From CAVWDI01 sp046259385 (GTDB lineage Bacteria; Chloroflexota; Anaerolineae; Anaerolineales; UBA4823): 64,000 nucleotides of DNA. The stretch lies in the NCBI GenBank assembly GCA_046259385.1, contig JBJYWI010000048.1:1-64000 (forward strand). The letters are read 5' to 3'. Shown here piece by piece: positions 50,379-60,372 of the stretch (position 1 is its first letter; each line of letters begins with the position of its first letter). A program made the translations under genes and the position numbers. The notes below the pieces were generated by a model. That model did not search any database, was not told the DNA's origin, and saw only the letters and a list, made by a program, of their open reading frames with translations.

Positions 50379-52562
50379 ATGAAACAAAAAGCTTTGATTT
50401 TCTTTAGTATGCTGATGGTACTCAGCATGATCCTGGCAGCCTGCGCTCCGGCGCAGCCCCAGGAAGTGGTGAAGACTGTGGTTGTCACCGAAGTTGTTGA
50501 GAAAGAAGGTGAGACAATCGTAGAAGAAAAAGTCATCACTGCCACTCCGTCTGAGGAAGAAATGGCGGAAGAAGAGATGGCAGCCCCGGCTGGCCCGATC
50601 CCAGCAGATGAGATGATCCCCTGCCTGCCCATTCCAGAAGTCGCTGGAATAAATATGGAACAGGTCAGTTTCAGTGTTCCGGAAATTGCAGCAGATGCCC
50701 CTCAACCCCTTGAAGCGCCGCAGGCTCAGCTGAACCAGGGCGGAAACGTTTACCGGGTTGGCGTGTTCGAAGATGTAACCACTACCAACTTCTGGGCTGC
50801 CAATGGTCCGGATAACACGGTCTGGAATAGCTATATGCTGCCCAAGCCGCCTTCACTGTATACTCTAACCGATAAATATTTCACTTTTGTGCCTTCCCTT
50901 GCTGCAGTAGCAACTCCAGATCCGCTGGCTGAAGAGGGCGAATTCTGGGTGACCACGGTTCCCCTTAAAGAGGGTCTGGTTTGGAGCGATGGCGAACCCA
51001 TCACAGCTGAAGATGTCGCCTTCACAGCTAATGCAGTTCTTGGTCTGGGCTTGATTTCCGGCAACTTCCAGCAATGGTACGATCCCAACTACCTGGATCG
51101 AATGGAAGCCGTAGATGATCTAACAGTAAAGATCTTCTATCACACCAAACCCGGTCTGGCACGCCATGAGTGGGGTTCGTTGCAGGCTCCAGTTGTCGCT
51201 GAGCATTACTGGGCACCAGTTGTCGAAGAAGCAATGGCTCCGGTCATGGCTCTGGGCGACAGCCCCAGCGACGAGGACCTTGCAGCTGCCCAGGCGGAAG
51301 CCCACGATATCCTTTTCTCGCACCAGGTTGAAGGCGAACCCACAGCATGGGCGTTCACGCTTGACAGGTGGGAGCAGGGTGCTTTCATCGAAGGTTCAGC
51401 TTTCGCTGACTATATGAACACTGGCTTACAGGTTCAGCAGTGGGCGAATGGCGCCTATAGCGACAGCGAAGGCGTTACGGTTGGCGAACCGGAAGGTGAT
51501 GTGGAAACTGAATACACCGTTGGTCCTAACGTTGATTCGATTGTATACACTTACTATGGCTCTCAAGATGCTGCTATCCTGGCGATGAAGAATGGCGAGG
51601 TCGACTATGTGATCAACCCGCTCGGTCTGCAGCGCGGTCTGGCGGAACAGATGAAGACCGACCCGAACCTGACAGTTCTGGAGAACAGCGTCAATGGCTT
51701 CCGCTATATGAGCTTCAACAACCGCCGCCGCCCGATGAACGACTGCGCTTTCCGTCAGGCAGTCGCGGTTTTAATCGACAAGGAATTCGTGACCGGCACG
51801 ATCCTGCAGGGTGTCGCATTCCCACTGTACACATTCGTGCCTGAGGCGAACACAGCCTGGTACTTCGACGATGTGCCCAAGCTGGGTCAGGGTATGACTC
51901 GCGAACAGCGCACCAATCTAGCTGTAGCGATTCTAGAGCAGGCTGGCTATACCTGGGAAGGCGATGTGAAGCCGACCTGGGACCCGGATAACCGCCAGGT
52001 GACTCAGGCTGGTCATCTGCTTATGCCCGATGGAGTACCGGTACCTGAACTTAACATCCCGGCTCCAAGCCCCGGTTACGATCCGCTGCGCTCGACCTTT
52101 GCTATCTGGATCGAGACATGGTTGAATGAGTTCGGAATTCCCGCAACAGCTCAACTGGCTGGTTTCAACGTGATCGTCCCGATCATCTTCACCGAGCAGG
52201 ACTTCGACATGTACCTGCTGGGCTGGAGCTTGAGCCTCTTCCCGGACTTTCTGCGTGACTTCTTTTCGGAAGAACAGGCAGTCGAAGATGGCAACAATGC
52301 TGGCGGTTACATCAACCAGGAATTCGAAGAAATGTCGGAAGGAATTCTGACCTGCGAGACCTTCGAGGCCTGTAAGGAATTTTCGGACCAGATTCAGCTG
52401 ATGCTGGCAACCGAGGTGCCCTACGTTTTGCTCTTTGACACGGGTATTATCGAGGGTTACAGGTCAGCATCCGTAGAATATCCTTTCACAGAAGCCCTCA
52501 GCGGTCTGCAGTATTTCCACCAGTACGGTGGAGAGTTGCAAGCAACTGTTAAGGTTAAATAA
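50379..52562 (+). CDS. Peptide/nickel-type ABC transporter substrate-binding lipoprotein
   Basis: 727 aa. GGAGGAG at 50367-50373 before the ATG. Lipobox LAACAP at about residue 22, then a linker of EVV/TVVVTEVVEKEGE type, then a family 5 solute-binding domain: LKEGLVWSDGEPITAEDVAF and the final GYINQEFEEM region. It is longer than classic OppA/DppA by about 150 residues, with an insertion around 290-340. It binds peptides, or other small molecules, outside the membrane and delivers them to the permeases encoded downstream. A strong terminator follows it. Confidence 0.93.
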   Translation: MKQKALIFFSMLMVLSMILAACAPAQPQEVVKTVVVTEVVEKEGETIVEEKVITATPSEEEMAEEEMAAPAGPIPADEMIPCLPIPEVAGINMEQVSFSVPEIAADAPQPLEAPQAQLNQGGNVYRVGVFEDVTTTNFWAANGPDNTVWNSYMLPKPPSLYTLTDKYFTFVPSLAAVATPDPLAEEGEFWVTTVPLKEGLVWSDGEPITAEDVAFTANAVLGLGLISGNFQQWYDPNYLDRMEAVDDLTVKIFYHTKPGLARHEWGSLQAPVVAEHYWAPVVEEAMAPVMALGDSPSDEDLAAAQAEAHDILFSHQVEGEPTAWAFTLDRWEQGAFIEGSAFADYMNTGLQVQQWANGAYSDSEGVTVGEPEGDVETEYTVGPNVDSIVYTYYGSQDAAILAMKNGEVDYVINPLGLQRGLAEQMKTDPNLTVLENSVNGFRYMSFNNRRRPMNDCAFRQAVAVLIDKEFVTGTILQGVAFPLYTFVPEANTAWYFDDVPKLGQGMTREQRTNLAVAILEQAGYTWEGDVKPTWDPDNRQVTQAGHLLMPDGVPVPELNIPAPSPGYDPLRSTFAIWIETWLNEFGIPATAQLAGFNVIVPIIFTEQDFDMYLLGWSLSLFPDFLRDFFSEEQAVEDGNNAGGYINQEFEEMSEGILTCETFEACKEFSDQIQLMLATEVPYVLLFDTGIIEGYRSASVEYPFTEALSGLQYFHQYGGELQATVKVK

Positions 52563-52600
52563 TTCTCTGGCAGCCTATAGGCTGAAAGTGATTTAATGAT

Positions 52601-52630
52601 GAGAGGGCAAGAGAAAAATCTTGCCCTCTC
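52601..52630 (+). terminator. Strong hairpin between the binding protein and permease genes
   Basis: Perfect 12-bp stem (52601-52612 with 52619-52630) with a 6-nt loop and a T-rich tail a few nt later. It should let the binding protein be made in excess of the membrane parts, as is common in ABC importers. Confidence 0.75.
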
Positions 52631-52754
52631 TATCCTAAATCTACTTTTTCTAATTTGCTAAACTAGAAATTCAGAAAAAAGATTTTTGTGAAATGAATCC
52701 CTGGTTGATTTCCTACATTTGTTATATTAATCCAAACGGGGACGGAGGTTCTTC

Positions 52755-53906
52755 ATGCGTCATTACCTATTAGTGAGAATTGCTCAAAACATCTTCACAT
52801 TTATCCTGTTTTTGACAATCGTTTTTATTTTGATCGATGCCCAACCGGGAGATTATGGCAACCAGTTCCTGAATGACCCCCGTTTGACTCCAGCGCAGCG
52901 TCAGACGATACGCTCTCAAATGGGATTGGACGCCCCAGTTTATGAACGATATATAACCTGGATAACAAATGCAGTAAAAGGAGATTTCGGTATATCTTTT
53001 TCAAATTACCCTCGTCCGGTGCTGGATGTCATCGCAGAGCGGGCTCCCCGCACAATAATTCTATTCTTGAGCGCAATTATTTTATCTTATTACATCGGTT
53101 TTGTTTCTGGAAAACTGCTTGCCTGGCGAAGGGGAGGTTGGGGCGAGTATGCTGCCACGGTCGGAGGTGTCTCCCTGTACACAGTTTTCCTGCCCTGGTT
53201 TGCTTTAATGATGGTCTGGTTTTGGGCATACAAACTGGGTTGGTTTCCTATCGGGAAATTTATTGATCCGGTTTTATGGCGCGAATCGCCTGTTGAAGCC
53301 AATTATGTGTTCAACCGGATTTTACTTTCACTCGGGATTGCATCTGTTATTCTGGTTTTGTGGTTGATTTATGCCAGCCGTTTAAATCCGAGAAACCGGC
53401 TTCCGGCCCGACTGGGCGGTATTGGTGTTATTCTGCTTGGATTAACCCTGTATTGGATCTCCTCCAGTGTCGGAAAATTTGCGTTTGATATCCTGCACCA
53501 TCTTATCCTTCCTATTTGCACACTTGCAATTGTAAATTTCGCCGGCACAATGCTGTTGACCCGCAACAGCATGCTTGAGACTTTAAGGGAGGATTATATT
53601 ATGGCAGCCAGGGCAAAAGGGCTTCCAGATAAAACCATCCGCGACAAGCATGCCTCCCGCAATGCGATCCTGCCGGTTGTAACTGCTTTTGTGCTGGCTG
53701 TGGCGTTCATCCTGGATGGCGGCGTGATCACTGAAACGATTTTTTCATGGCCCGGTATGGGTTTGACCCTGTTAAACGCAGCCCTGGTTGAGGATATCCC
53801 GATGGTAATTGGCGCTCTGGTTTTCACCGGATTTATGGCTCTCACGGCTCACCTAATTGCTGACGTCCTGTACGCGGTCCTGGACCCCCGAATTCGATAT
53901 TCATGA
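52755..53906 (+). CDS. ABC transporter permease, DppB/OppB type
   Basis: 383 aa. N-terminal RIAQNIFTFILFLTIVFILI, GDFGISF, and the ATPase contact loop EDYIMAARAKGLPDKTI with C-terminal ETIFSWPGMGLTLLNA are typical of DppB. About six helices, with an insertion of two near residues 190-240 (FNRILLSLGIASVILVLWLI). Pairs with the DppC-like gene 27 bp downstream. An upstream GGAGG precedes the ATG. Confidence 0.93.
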   Translation: MRHYLLVRIAQNIFTFILFLTIVFILIDAQPGDYGNQFLNDPRLTPAQRQTIRSQMGLDAPVYERYITWITNAVKGDFGISFSNYPRPVLDVIAERAPRTIILFLSAIILSYYIGFVSGKLLAWRRGGWGEYAATVGGVSLYTVFLPWFALMMVWFWAYKLGWFPIGKFIDPVLWRESPVEANYVFNRILLSLGIASVILVLWLIYASRLNPRNRLPARLGGIGVILLGLTLYWISSSVGKFAFDILHHLILPICTLAIVNFAGTMLLTRNSMLETLREDYIMAARAKGLPDKTIRDKHASRNAILPVVTAFVLAVAFILDGGVITETIFSWPGMGLTLLNAALVEDIPMVIGALVFTGFMALTAHLIADVLYAVLDPRIRYS

Positions 53907-53933
53907 TTTATTAGATGGGTATAGAGGTGTTTA

Positions 53934-54896
53934 ATGTCTGAATTGGCCCAATCTTCCCCACCACCAGTAACTTTGTTGGAAACCCCTTTATGGCAGGTGC
54001 GCCTGCGGTTAATGTTGAGGGGAATCCGCACCAACCTGGCGCTGTTTGCTGAGAATCCAATTGGATTGGTTGGTGTAGCAATTATCCTGTTTTTTCTTTC
54101 ATTCATTGTGATTCACCCGATTTTAATAGAAACTGTCTGGGATCCGAATGTCTACGATCCAGTTATTGGATATGATATATCCATTGTTGCCCATCCAGCG
54201 CCCCCATCTGCCAGGCACATACTGGGTACAGATCCATTGGGTAGGGACGTGCTCAGCCAGTTGATGTGGAGTACCCGCTCGGAGTTTATTTTAGGACTTG
54301 TTGCAGCTCTGGTGACTGTGATAATCGCGACATCGATAGGAGCAATCGCGGCGTATTATGGCGGCGCAATTGACTCTGTATTTATGCGTCTTGCAGATAT
54401 TGTGATTATGATGCCGTATATCACAATCCTTATTGTAATGGCGGCTCTTTTTGATTTGACCCTTCCTGTACTCGCGCTGGTACTCGGGATTCTGGGTGGC
54501 TTTGGCGGCGCGACAATCATCATTAAATCGCAAGCTCTTACTATAAAAGTTCGTACATATATTGAAGCAGCCCGCGTGGCAGGAGGCGGCAACGCCCATA
54601 TTATCATCCGCCATATCGTACCCAACCTGCTGCCGCTTTCATTCCTGTATATGATGTTCGCTGTAAACAGCGCAATTGCTTCCGAGGCGGTTCTGTCATT
54701 TTTTGGATTGCTCAACATCCGCATGTCATGGGGCTTGATGATCTACACTGCCTCCTATTCCGGATATCTGCTCGATTTTTCCAAGTGGTGGCTGATTTTC
54801 CCGGCAAGCATTGCGATCAGTTCCCTATGTGCAGCGTTTTATCTGGTCGGCCGGGCTTTGGATGAAATTGTGAACCCGCGCTTGCGTAAACGATAA
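53934..54896 (+). CDS. ABC transporter permease, DppC/OppC type
   Basis: 320 aa. First helix after a soluble head (GLVGVAIILFFLSFIVIHPI), then ARHILGTDPLGRDVLSQLMW, the contact loop TYIEAARVAGGGNAHIIIRH and C-terminal SWGLMIYTASYSGYLL are typical of OppC/DppC. It forms the transmembrane pore with the 52755-53906 product. Twelve bp separate it from the first ATPase gene. Confidence 0.94.
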   Translation: MSELAQSSPPPVTLLETPLWQVRLRLMLRGIRTNLALFAENPIGLVGVAIILFFLSFIVIHPILIETVWDPNVYDPVIGYDISIVAHPAPPSARHILGTDPLGRDVLSQLMWSTRSEFILGLVAALVTVIIATSIGAIAAYYGGAIDSVFMRLADIVIMMPYITILIVMAALFDLTLPVLALVLGILGGFGGATIIIKSQALTIKVRTYIEAARVAGGGNAHIIIRHIVPNLLPLSFLYMMFAVNSAIASEAVLSFFGLLNIRMSWGLMIYTASYSGYLLDFSKWWLIFPASIAISSLCAAFYLVGRALDEIVNPRLRKR

Positions 54897-54907
54897 GGAG
54901 CAAAAAA

Positions 54908-55879
54908 GTGACCGACACTGTCTTAAATGTCAAGGATCTCACAATGCATTACACTACCCGTGCCGGGGAAGTGTCGGCTGTCAACGATGTCTCTTTCTCA
55001 CTGGAAAAGGGACAGTCGATGGGATTGGTGGGGGAATCTGGATGCGGTAAAACATCCATCGCAATATCATTGTTAAAACTGCTTCCCGATAATGCTGAGA
55101 TAAAAAGCGGCAGTATTTACCTGAATAGCACTGATGTAGTTCCACTTAAAGAGGAAGAAATGCGCAGACTGCGCTGGAGTAAGATTTCCATGGTGTTCCA
55201 GGCGGCTATGAACGCATTAAATCCAGTTTATAAAGTCGGAGACCAGATCATTGAAGCTATGGAGGAACACGGGCGAGTTGAAACTAACCAGCAAGCTCGG
55301 GAACAAGTCGCAGATTTATTTAAGCTAGTCGGCTTGGAACCTCAGTTAATGGACCAGTATCCTCATGAATACAGCGGTGGGATGAGGCAGCGGGCGATTA
55401 TTGCCATGGCTTTGTCCTGTTCTCCTGATATTATTATCGCTGATGAACCGACCACTGCGCTGGATGTGATTGTTCAGGACTCATTGTTGCGCGAGATGAT
55501 TGAATTGCAGAAAAAACTCGATATGAGCATGATTTATATCTCGCACGACATTGCTGTGATTGCTGAAGTCACTGAACGCATCGGGGTGATGTACGCCGGC
55601 CGATTGGCGGAATTCGGCACTGCAGAGGAAATCTTCAAGCATCCTCTGCACCCCTATACATTTGGATTGATGTCAGCGTTTCCAAGTATTGTTGGACCTA
55701 AGCGTGAATTAACCACACTGCCGGGCGAGCCGCCCGATTTGATTTCCCCGCCAACAGGCTGCCGTTTTCACCCACGCTGCCCTTATGCAAATGAGATATG
55801 TTCACAGGAAGTCCCCGAGTTTACGGATATGGGGGGAAACCATTATGTATCCTGCTGGCATCCACTGGAGAGCAACTGA
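54908..55879 (+). CDS. ABC transporter ATP-binding protein, DppD/OppD type
   Basis: 323 aa, starting GTG 54908. Walker A GESGCGKTSIA, signature YSGGMRQRAIIAMAL, Walker B IIADEPTTALD, and the C-terminal oligopeptide-type domain with a Cys cluster near CRFHPRCPYANEIC that in OppD-type proteins holds an Fe-S cluster. Works with the DppF-type ATPase encoded next, whose start shares one base with this stop (TGATG). Confidence 0.94.
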   Translation: MTDTVLNVKDLTMHYTTRAGEVSAVNDVSFSLEKGQSMGLVGESGCGKTSIAISLLKLLPDNAEIKSGSIYLNSTDVVPLKEEEMRRLRWSKISMVFQAAMNALNPVYKVGDQIIEAMEEHGRVETNQQAREQVADLFKLVGLEPQLMDQYPHEYSGGMRQRAIIAMALSCSPDIIIADEPTTALDVIVQDSLLREMIELQKKLDMSMIYISHDIAVIAEVTERIGVMYAGRLAEFGTAEEIFKHPLHPYTFGLMSAFPSIVGPKRELTTLPGEPPDLISPPTGCRFHPRCPYANEICSQEVPEFTDMGGNHYVSCWHPLESN

Positions 55880-56883
55880 TGAGCACCGATAAAATTGTAC
55901 ACGAACCGATCGTCCAGATCCAAAAGTTAAAGAAGTTATACCCTCTTGCCGGGGGTTTATTTAAGAAAGTAGATACTTTTATCCATGCTGTGGATGGGAT
56001 CAGCTTTGACATCGCGGATGGTGAAAGCCTGGCTCTGGTGGGTGAATCCGGCTCTGGGAAGACAACTACAGGCAAGCTTTTAGTCCGTCTGGTCGAGCCA
56101 ACCAGCGGTGAAATTGTGATGCGCATCAATGGTTACGAGAAAGACATAGCCCGCCTGAAAAGTAGCGAATTGAAAGGTTTCCGCCGCCATGTTCAGATGA
56201 TTTTTCAAGACCCTTACGAATCGCTTAATCCACGCCGGACAATTTTTGATACTATCGCAGAACCCCTGGCAGTGCAGGGAATCGGAGATATTGCTGAGAG
56301 GGAACAATTAGTTGCCCACTACCTGGAACTTGTCGGGTTGATCCCACCAGAGACGTTTTTATTCCGTTACCCTCATGAACTATCAGGTGGACAGCGCCAG
56401 CGGATTGCAATTGCGCGTGCTCTAGTGGTTGTCCCGACATTTGTGGTTGCAGATGAACCAACATCCATGCTGGATGTGTCAATTCGTACGGGGATAATGC
56501 ACCTTATGCAGGATTTAGCCGAACAGATGGGTGTCACTTACCTGTATATCACCCACGACCTCGCGGTTGCGCGATACATGTCAAACAGGTTAGCTGTAAT
56601 GTATCTGGGAAAAATTGTAGAGATGGGTGAAATGGAAGAGCTATTGAGAAATCCGCTCCATCCTTATACAAAGGCGCTTCTCTCTGCAGTTCCTGTGCCG
56701 GATCCGACAATTACCAGAGATGCGCCAAACATTATTGGCAGCATCGCAAAACCAATAAATCCGATCCCGCGCTGCAGATTTTATGACAGATGCCCGGTTG
56801 CAGAAAAAGTTTGCGAGGAAAACGATCATCCACCACTAGATGATAAAGGGGCGGGACATTTAGCGGCTTGTTATCTGGTCTGA
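55879..56883 (+). CDS. ABC transporter ATP-binding protein, DppF/OppF type
   Basis: 334 aa from ATG 55879 overlapping the previous stop by one base; longer starts would run through the upstream gene. Walker A GESGSGKTTTG, signature LSGGQRQRIAIARAL, Walker B VADEPTSMLD, and a C-terminal CRFYDRCPVAEKVC Cys cluster. It completes the importer: one binding protein, two permeases and two ATPases. No terminator is seen in the 176 bp before the tRNA. Confidence 0.94.
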   Translation: MSTDKIVHEPIVQIQKLKKLYPLAGGLFKKVDTFIHAVDGISFDIADGESLALVGESGSGKTTTGKLLVRLVEPTSGEIVMRINGYEKDIARLKSSELKGFRRHVQMIFQDPYESLNPRRTIFDTIAEPLAVQGIGDIAEREQLVAHYLELVGLIPPETFLFRYPHELSGGQRQRIAIARALVVVPTFVVADEPTSMLDVSIRTGIMHLMQDLAEQMGVTYLYITHDLAVARYMSNRLAVMYLGKIVEMGEMEELLRNPLHPYTKALLSAVPVPDPTITRDAPNIIGSIAKPINPIPRCRFYDRCPVAEKVCEENDHPPLDDKGAGHLAACYLV

Positions 56884-56982
56884 TCAGAATTTCTTAGAAA
56901 ATTCCGCTTGATGAGCAAACTATCGGGCGGGTTCTGCCCAATTCATCCCCAGGAAGTATCATTTCCTATTAATACTGCAATA

Positions 56983-57012
56983 TTGTCACCCATATTTTCT
57001 ATATGTTACAAT
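56983..57012 (+). promoter_or_regulatory. Promoter of the tRNA-Gln gene
   Basis: TTGTCA (56983-56988), an 18-bp spacer and TACAAT (57007-57012) place a start near 57019, about 40 nt before the tRNA. Confidence 0.55.
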
Positions 57013-57058
57013 TCAATGCCCTGGTAAAGGGATTTTTTGGCAAAATTAATGCAAATTT

Positions 57059-57129
57059 AGGGGCGTGGTGTAAAGGTAGCACAGCGGTCTTTGGAACCGT
57101 ATGTCCTGGTTCGACTCCGGGCGCCCCTG
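57059..57129 (+). tRNA. tRNA-Gln (anticodon UUG)
   Basis: 71 nt. The acceptor stem AGGGGCG/CGCCCCT (57059-57065 with 57122-57128) is fully Watson-Crick and is followed by discriminator G57129, as expected for Gln. D arm GTGT...GCAC, anticodon arm GCGGT-CTTTGGA-ACCGT with TTG at 34-36, variable loop ATGT, T arm CCTGG-TTCGACT-CCGGG. CCA is not encoded. Confidence 0.95.
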
Positions 57130-57341
57130 CCTGATCCGCCCAAGTCAGGTTATCGCGTGGAAGAAGCTGACAGTAATCTATCAATTTTACAAAACTGGAA
57201 AAAACTACCCTTGTCCGTTTCTATACCAAAGTTGCGGTTTGTTTCCGGTTTCTTTTTTTTAAACAAGCTTTTGAGTTCAGGGTGGAATTGTTTGGTTGGT
57301 TTTCCAGGGTTTACCTCGTCTAATTATCTTTTAGGTGATTT

Positions 57342-58694
57342 ATGGTCACAACCTCAGTAATCTTGGCGGCAGGTCAGGGAACCCGAATGAAATCTTCCCT
57401 GCCAAAGGTGCTTCATACACTGCTCGGGGTGCCGATTATCGATTATACATTGGAGGCGGCCGCAGCAGTCTCCAATGAACCACCGGTCGTAGTTGTTGGT
57501 GCTGAATCGGAATTAATTCGCGAAAGAATTGGTGAGAGGGGACGCTTCGTTACCCAAGAAACTCAGCTTGGAACGGGTCATGCAGTTCTGCAGGCTGAAG
57601 ATCTGCTTAAAGGAAAATCGGACCAGATTCTGGTTACCTATGCGGACATGCCGCTGCTTTCAGCGGAAACCCTTATAAGGTTGGTGAATGAGCAGTCTAA
57701 AAAAAATGGTCCTTTCACAATGCTCACGATGGTTTCAGAGGACAGCAGAGGTTTTGGCAGAATTCTTCGGGATAGGCACGGTAAAATCACCGCAATTGTT
57801 GAAGAGGTCCAGGCGACCCCGGAACAATTGTTAATCAAAGAGTTGAACGTAGGGGCTTACTGTTTTAACGCTGAATGGTTGTGGGAGAGTCTTAAGAAGA
57901 TTCCACTTTCACCAAAAGGAGAATATTATCTGACCGACCTGGTGGACATTGCGGTTAAAGATAACCTTCCTGTGACTTCCGTCCAGTTGGAGAATCCTGA
58001 GGAGGCAGTTGGAATTAATAACCGGATTCACCTGGCTGAGGCTGATGGGATTCTTCGGTCAAAAGTCAACCGTCAGTGGATGCTTGCCGGTGTAACAATT
58101 GTGGACCCCGGGAGAACGTATATTGAACGGAATGTCAATATTGGGTCGGATACTACACTCCTTCCGGACACATACCTTCTTGGAGAGAGTGTGGTCGGAT
58201 CGGAATGTATCGTGGGACCGAATTCTTTAGTAAGGGATTCAATTGTAGGGGATAATTGTAGAATATACGCTTCAGTTGTGGAGGGGGCATATGTCGAAGA
58301 TGAGGTCAGCATTGGTCCATTCAGCCATTTGCGGAAAGGAGCGCGCCTTTCAAGAGGGGTTCACATAGGGAATTTTGGGGAAGTTAAGAATTCAACCCTT
58401 GGTCCGGATACCAAAATGGGTCATTTTTCATATATTGGCGATGCAACAATAGGTGAGAAAGTAAATATTGGGGCAGGCACAATTACTTGTAATTTTGATG
58501 GCGTCAGGAAAAATCTTACCGAGATTGAGGATGATGTTTTTATTGGCAGCGATACGATGCTGGTCGCGCCAGTGAAAATTAAAAAAGGATCCAGAACAGG
58601 CGCTGGATCAGTGGTTACTAAAGACGTCCCGCAAAAAACCGTTGTTGCTGGTGTACCGGCGCGTGCAATACGTAAAGTGGAAGAAGATGATTGA
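57342..58694 (+). CDS. glmU: Bifunctional UDP-GlcNAc pyrophosphorylase/GlcN-1-P acetyltransferase
   Basis: 450 aa. N-terminal uridyltransferase with ILAAGQGTRMKSSLPKVLH, the substrate motif QLGTGHA and YADMPLL; C-terminal left-handed beta-helix of hexapeptide repeats (IGPFSHLRKGARL, HIGNFGEVKNSTLG, NIGAGTITCNFDG) that acetylates GlcN-1-P. It makes UDP-GlcNAc for peptidoglycan. Its 3' end overlaps the next gene by 8 bp, so both are probably translated together. The 212 bp between the tRNA and its ATG show nothing clear. Confidence 0.96.
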   Translation: MVTTSVILAAGQGTRMKSSLPKVLHTLLGVPIIDYTLEAAAAVSNEPPVVVVGAESELIRERIGERGRFVTQETQLGTGHAVLQAEDLLKGKSDQILVTYADMPLLSAETLIRLVNEQSKKNGPFTMLTMVSEDSRGFGRILRDRHGKITAIVEEVQATPEQLLIKELNVGAYCFNAEWLWESLKKIPLSPKGEYYLTDLVDIAVKDNLPVTSVQLENPEEAVGINNRIHLAEADGILRSKVNRQWMLAGVTIVDPGRTYIERNVNIGSDTTLLPDTYLLGESVVGSECIVGPNSLVRDSIVGDNCRIYASVVEGAYVEDEVSIGPFSHLRKGARLSRGVHIGNFGEVKNSTLGPDTKMGHFSYIGDATIGEKVNIGAGTITCNFDGVRKNLTEIEDDVFIGSDTMLVAPVKIKKGSRTGAGSVVTKDVPQKTVVAGVPARAIRKVEEDD

Positions 58695-59970
58695 AATGCT
58701 GTTTATTATCCCTGGGTTGCTTATTCTTTTTGTTTTTGACCTGCTCACAATTGGAGTTCGTTCCGCTTATACCCAGGCAAACCCGGCTCGATTACTTGGA
58801 ATGCGGGAAGAAATGGAATCTGCTGTGAACCGGACCCTCAGTTTTATACCGCTGCCGCTGCGCTTGAAAGCAAGTATCAGCATGGTTCTGGTTCTGGCAC
58901 GATTTGGAACAGCAGGTTTGCTCCTGCTATTAATTTCGTTCCTTTTTCCTGCGGCGGATTACCTGGCAACGGCGGGTGTATTGCTGCTGGGCGGATTACT
59001 GCTTTTTGGAGTGGAATGGGGAATTGACAGGCTGGCTTCTAACAATCCGGAATTATGGTCTATTCGATTTAATTTTTTCATCAAGTATTTGATTACACCG
59101 CTTTCATTTATTTTTACCGCATTTGGAGTTAAGGGACAAGTTGAATCGTCGGGCGAAACTATTTACCAGGTGACTGAAGACGATCTCAAATCCCTTGTGG
59201 ATGCGGGTGAAGAGGATGGGGTGTTCGAACATGAAGAGCGCAGGATGATATATTCAATATTCCAGCTGGGCGATACCCTTGTACGGGAAATCATGGTGCC
59301 GCGTATCGATATCCTTACACTTGATGTAAATACGCCGCTCCCTGATGCAGTTGATGCATTTATTTTTTCGGGGCACTCCAGGGTGCCTGTTCACGAGGAA
59401 ACGGTTGACAATACCCTTGGATTACTTTATGCCAAGGACTTATTGAAGGTGTGGAGAGAGGGGAAACAATTGGAGACTTTGAAGGATTTATTGCGCCCAG
59501 CCTATTTTGTTCCCGAAGCGAAGAAAGTCGATGAACTGCTGGTTGAACTGCAAAACCAGCGCATTCATATGGCTGTTGTGGTGGATGAATATGGTGGGAT
59601 CGCCGGTCTAGTTACACTCGAGGATATTGTTGAGGAGATTTTTGGCGAAATTCAGGATGAATATGACCAGGGTGAAGAATCGCCGTATCAAATTACCGCT
59701 GAAGGCGATTATCTGTTTATGGGGCGCATCGACCTTGATGATTTTAATGAGATCATGGATTGCCAGTTGCCGACTGATGAAGCGGATACCCTGGGAGGGT
59801 ACATCTATAGCCAGCTTGGACATGTACCGAGCGTTGGAGAAAGCGTGGAAAATGAGAGCATAATATTGACCGTTGAGCAGGTAAGCGCGCGCCGGATCAG
59901 AAAAGTGCGGGCGCTTAGGCTCCCAAATGGTGAAATTGAAGCGAGGAAAGAGAAACGTGTTGACGGATGA
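58687..59970 (+). CDS. Hemolysin C/CorC-like membrane protein with CBS pair
   Basis: 427 aa from ATG 58687 (a second ATG is at 58696). N-terminal membrane region with four to five helices. Then VTEDDLKSLVDAGEEDGVFE, a CBS pair (REIMVPRIDILTLDVNT; RVPVHEETVDNTLGLLYAKD; HMAVVVDEYGGIAGLVTLED) and a C-terminal CorC_HlyC domain. Similar proteins bind adenosine nucleotides and are linked to Mg or other cation export. The N-terminal part does not read as a full DUF21 domain to me. It overlaps glmU and cdd, giving one tight operon. Confidence 0.9.
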   Translation: MIEMLFIIPGLLILFVFDLLTIGVRSAYTQANPARLLGMREEMESAVNRTLSFIPLPLRLKASISMVLVLARFGTAGLLLLLISFLFPAADYLATAGVLLLGGLLLFGVEWGIDRLASNNPELWSIRFNFFIKYLITPLSFIFTAFGVKGQVESSGETIYQVTEDDLKSLVDAGEEDGVFEHEERRMIYSIFQLGDTLVREIMVPRIDILTLDVNTPLPDAVDAFIFSGHSRVPVHEETVDNTLGLLYAKDLLKVWREGKQLETLKDLLRPAYFVPEAKKVDELLVELQNQRIHMAVVVDEYGGIAGLVTLEDIVEEIFGEIQDEYDQGEESPYQITAEGDYLFMGRIDLDDFNEIMDCQLPTDEADTLGGYIYSQLGHVPSVGESVENESIILTVEQVSARRIRKVRALRLPNGEIEARKEKRVDG

Positions 59971-60367
59971 GCAGCGAGAAAGCCTGATTATGGCAGCCCG
60001 TGAAGCCAGGAGATGGGCTTATGCGCCGTATTCAAAATATTATGTCGGCGCTGCGTTGCTGGCTGTATCAGGTGAAATTTATGACGGAGTTAATGTAGAA
60101 AATGCCGCTTACCCGACCAGCATGTGCGCTGAACGTACAGCAGTTTTTAAAGCTGTATCTCAGGGTGAGCGAAAATTTCTTGCGATAGCTGTTGTTACCG
60201 AAAACGGCGGTTCGCCATGCGGATCCTGCCGCCAGGTTCTCGCGGAATTTGGTTCGGATATCGTTGTTTTAATTGCGGATGAAACCGGTAAACTTATTAA
60301 TGAGTCAAAACTAAGCGACCTTCTGCCGGGGGCATTTGGTCCAGAACATTTGGCGGGAAATAAATAA
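59957..60367 (+). CDS. cdd: Cytidine deaminase
   Basis: 136 aa from GTG 59957 (GAGGAAAG upstream), overlapping the previous stop by 14 bp. Catalytic HAE is here CAE in PTSMCAERTAVFKA, with zinc cysteines in SPCGSCRQVLAEF, the normal homotetrameric form. It converts cytidine and deoxycytidine to uridine forms in pyrimidine salvage. The convergent DUF389 gene ends only 5 bp away. Confidence 0.95.
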   Translation: MLTDEQRESLIMAAREARRWAYAPYSKYYVGAALLAVSGEIYDGVNVENAAYPTSMCAERTAVFKAVSQGERKFLAIAVVTENGGSPCGSCRQVLAEFGSDIVVLIADETGKLINESKLSDLLPGAFGPEHLAGNK

Positions 60368-60372
60368 ATTTG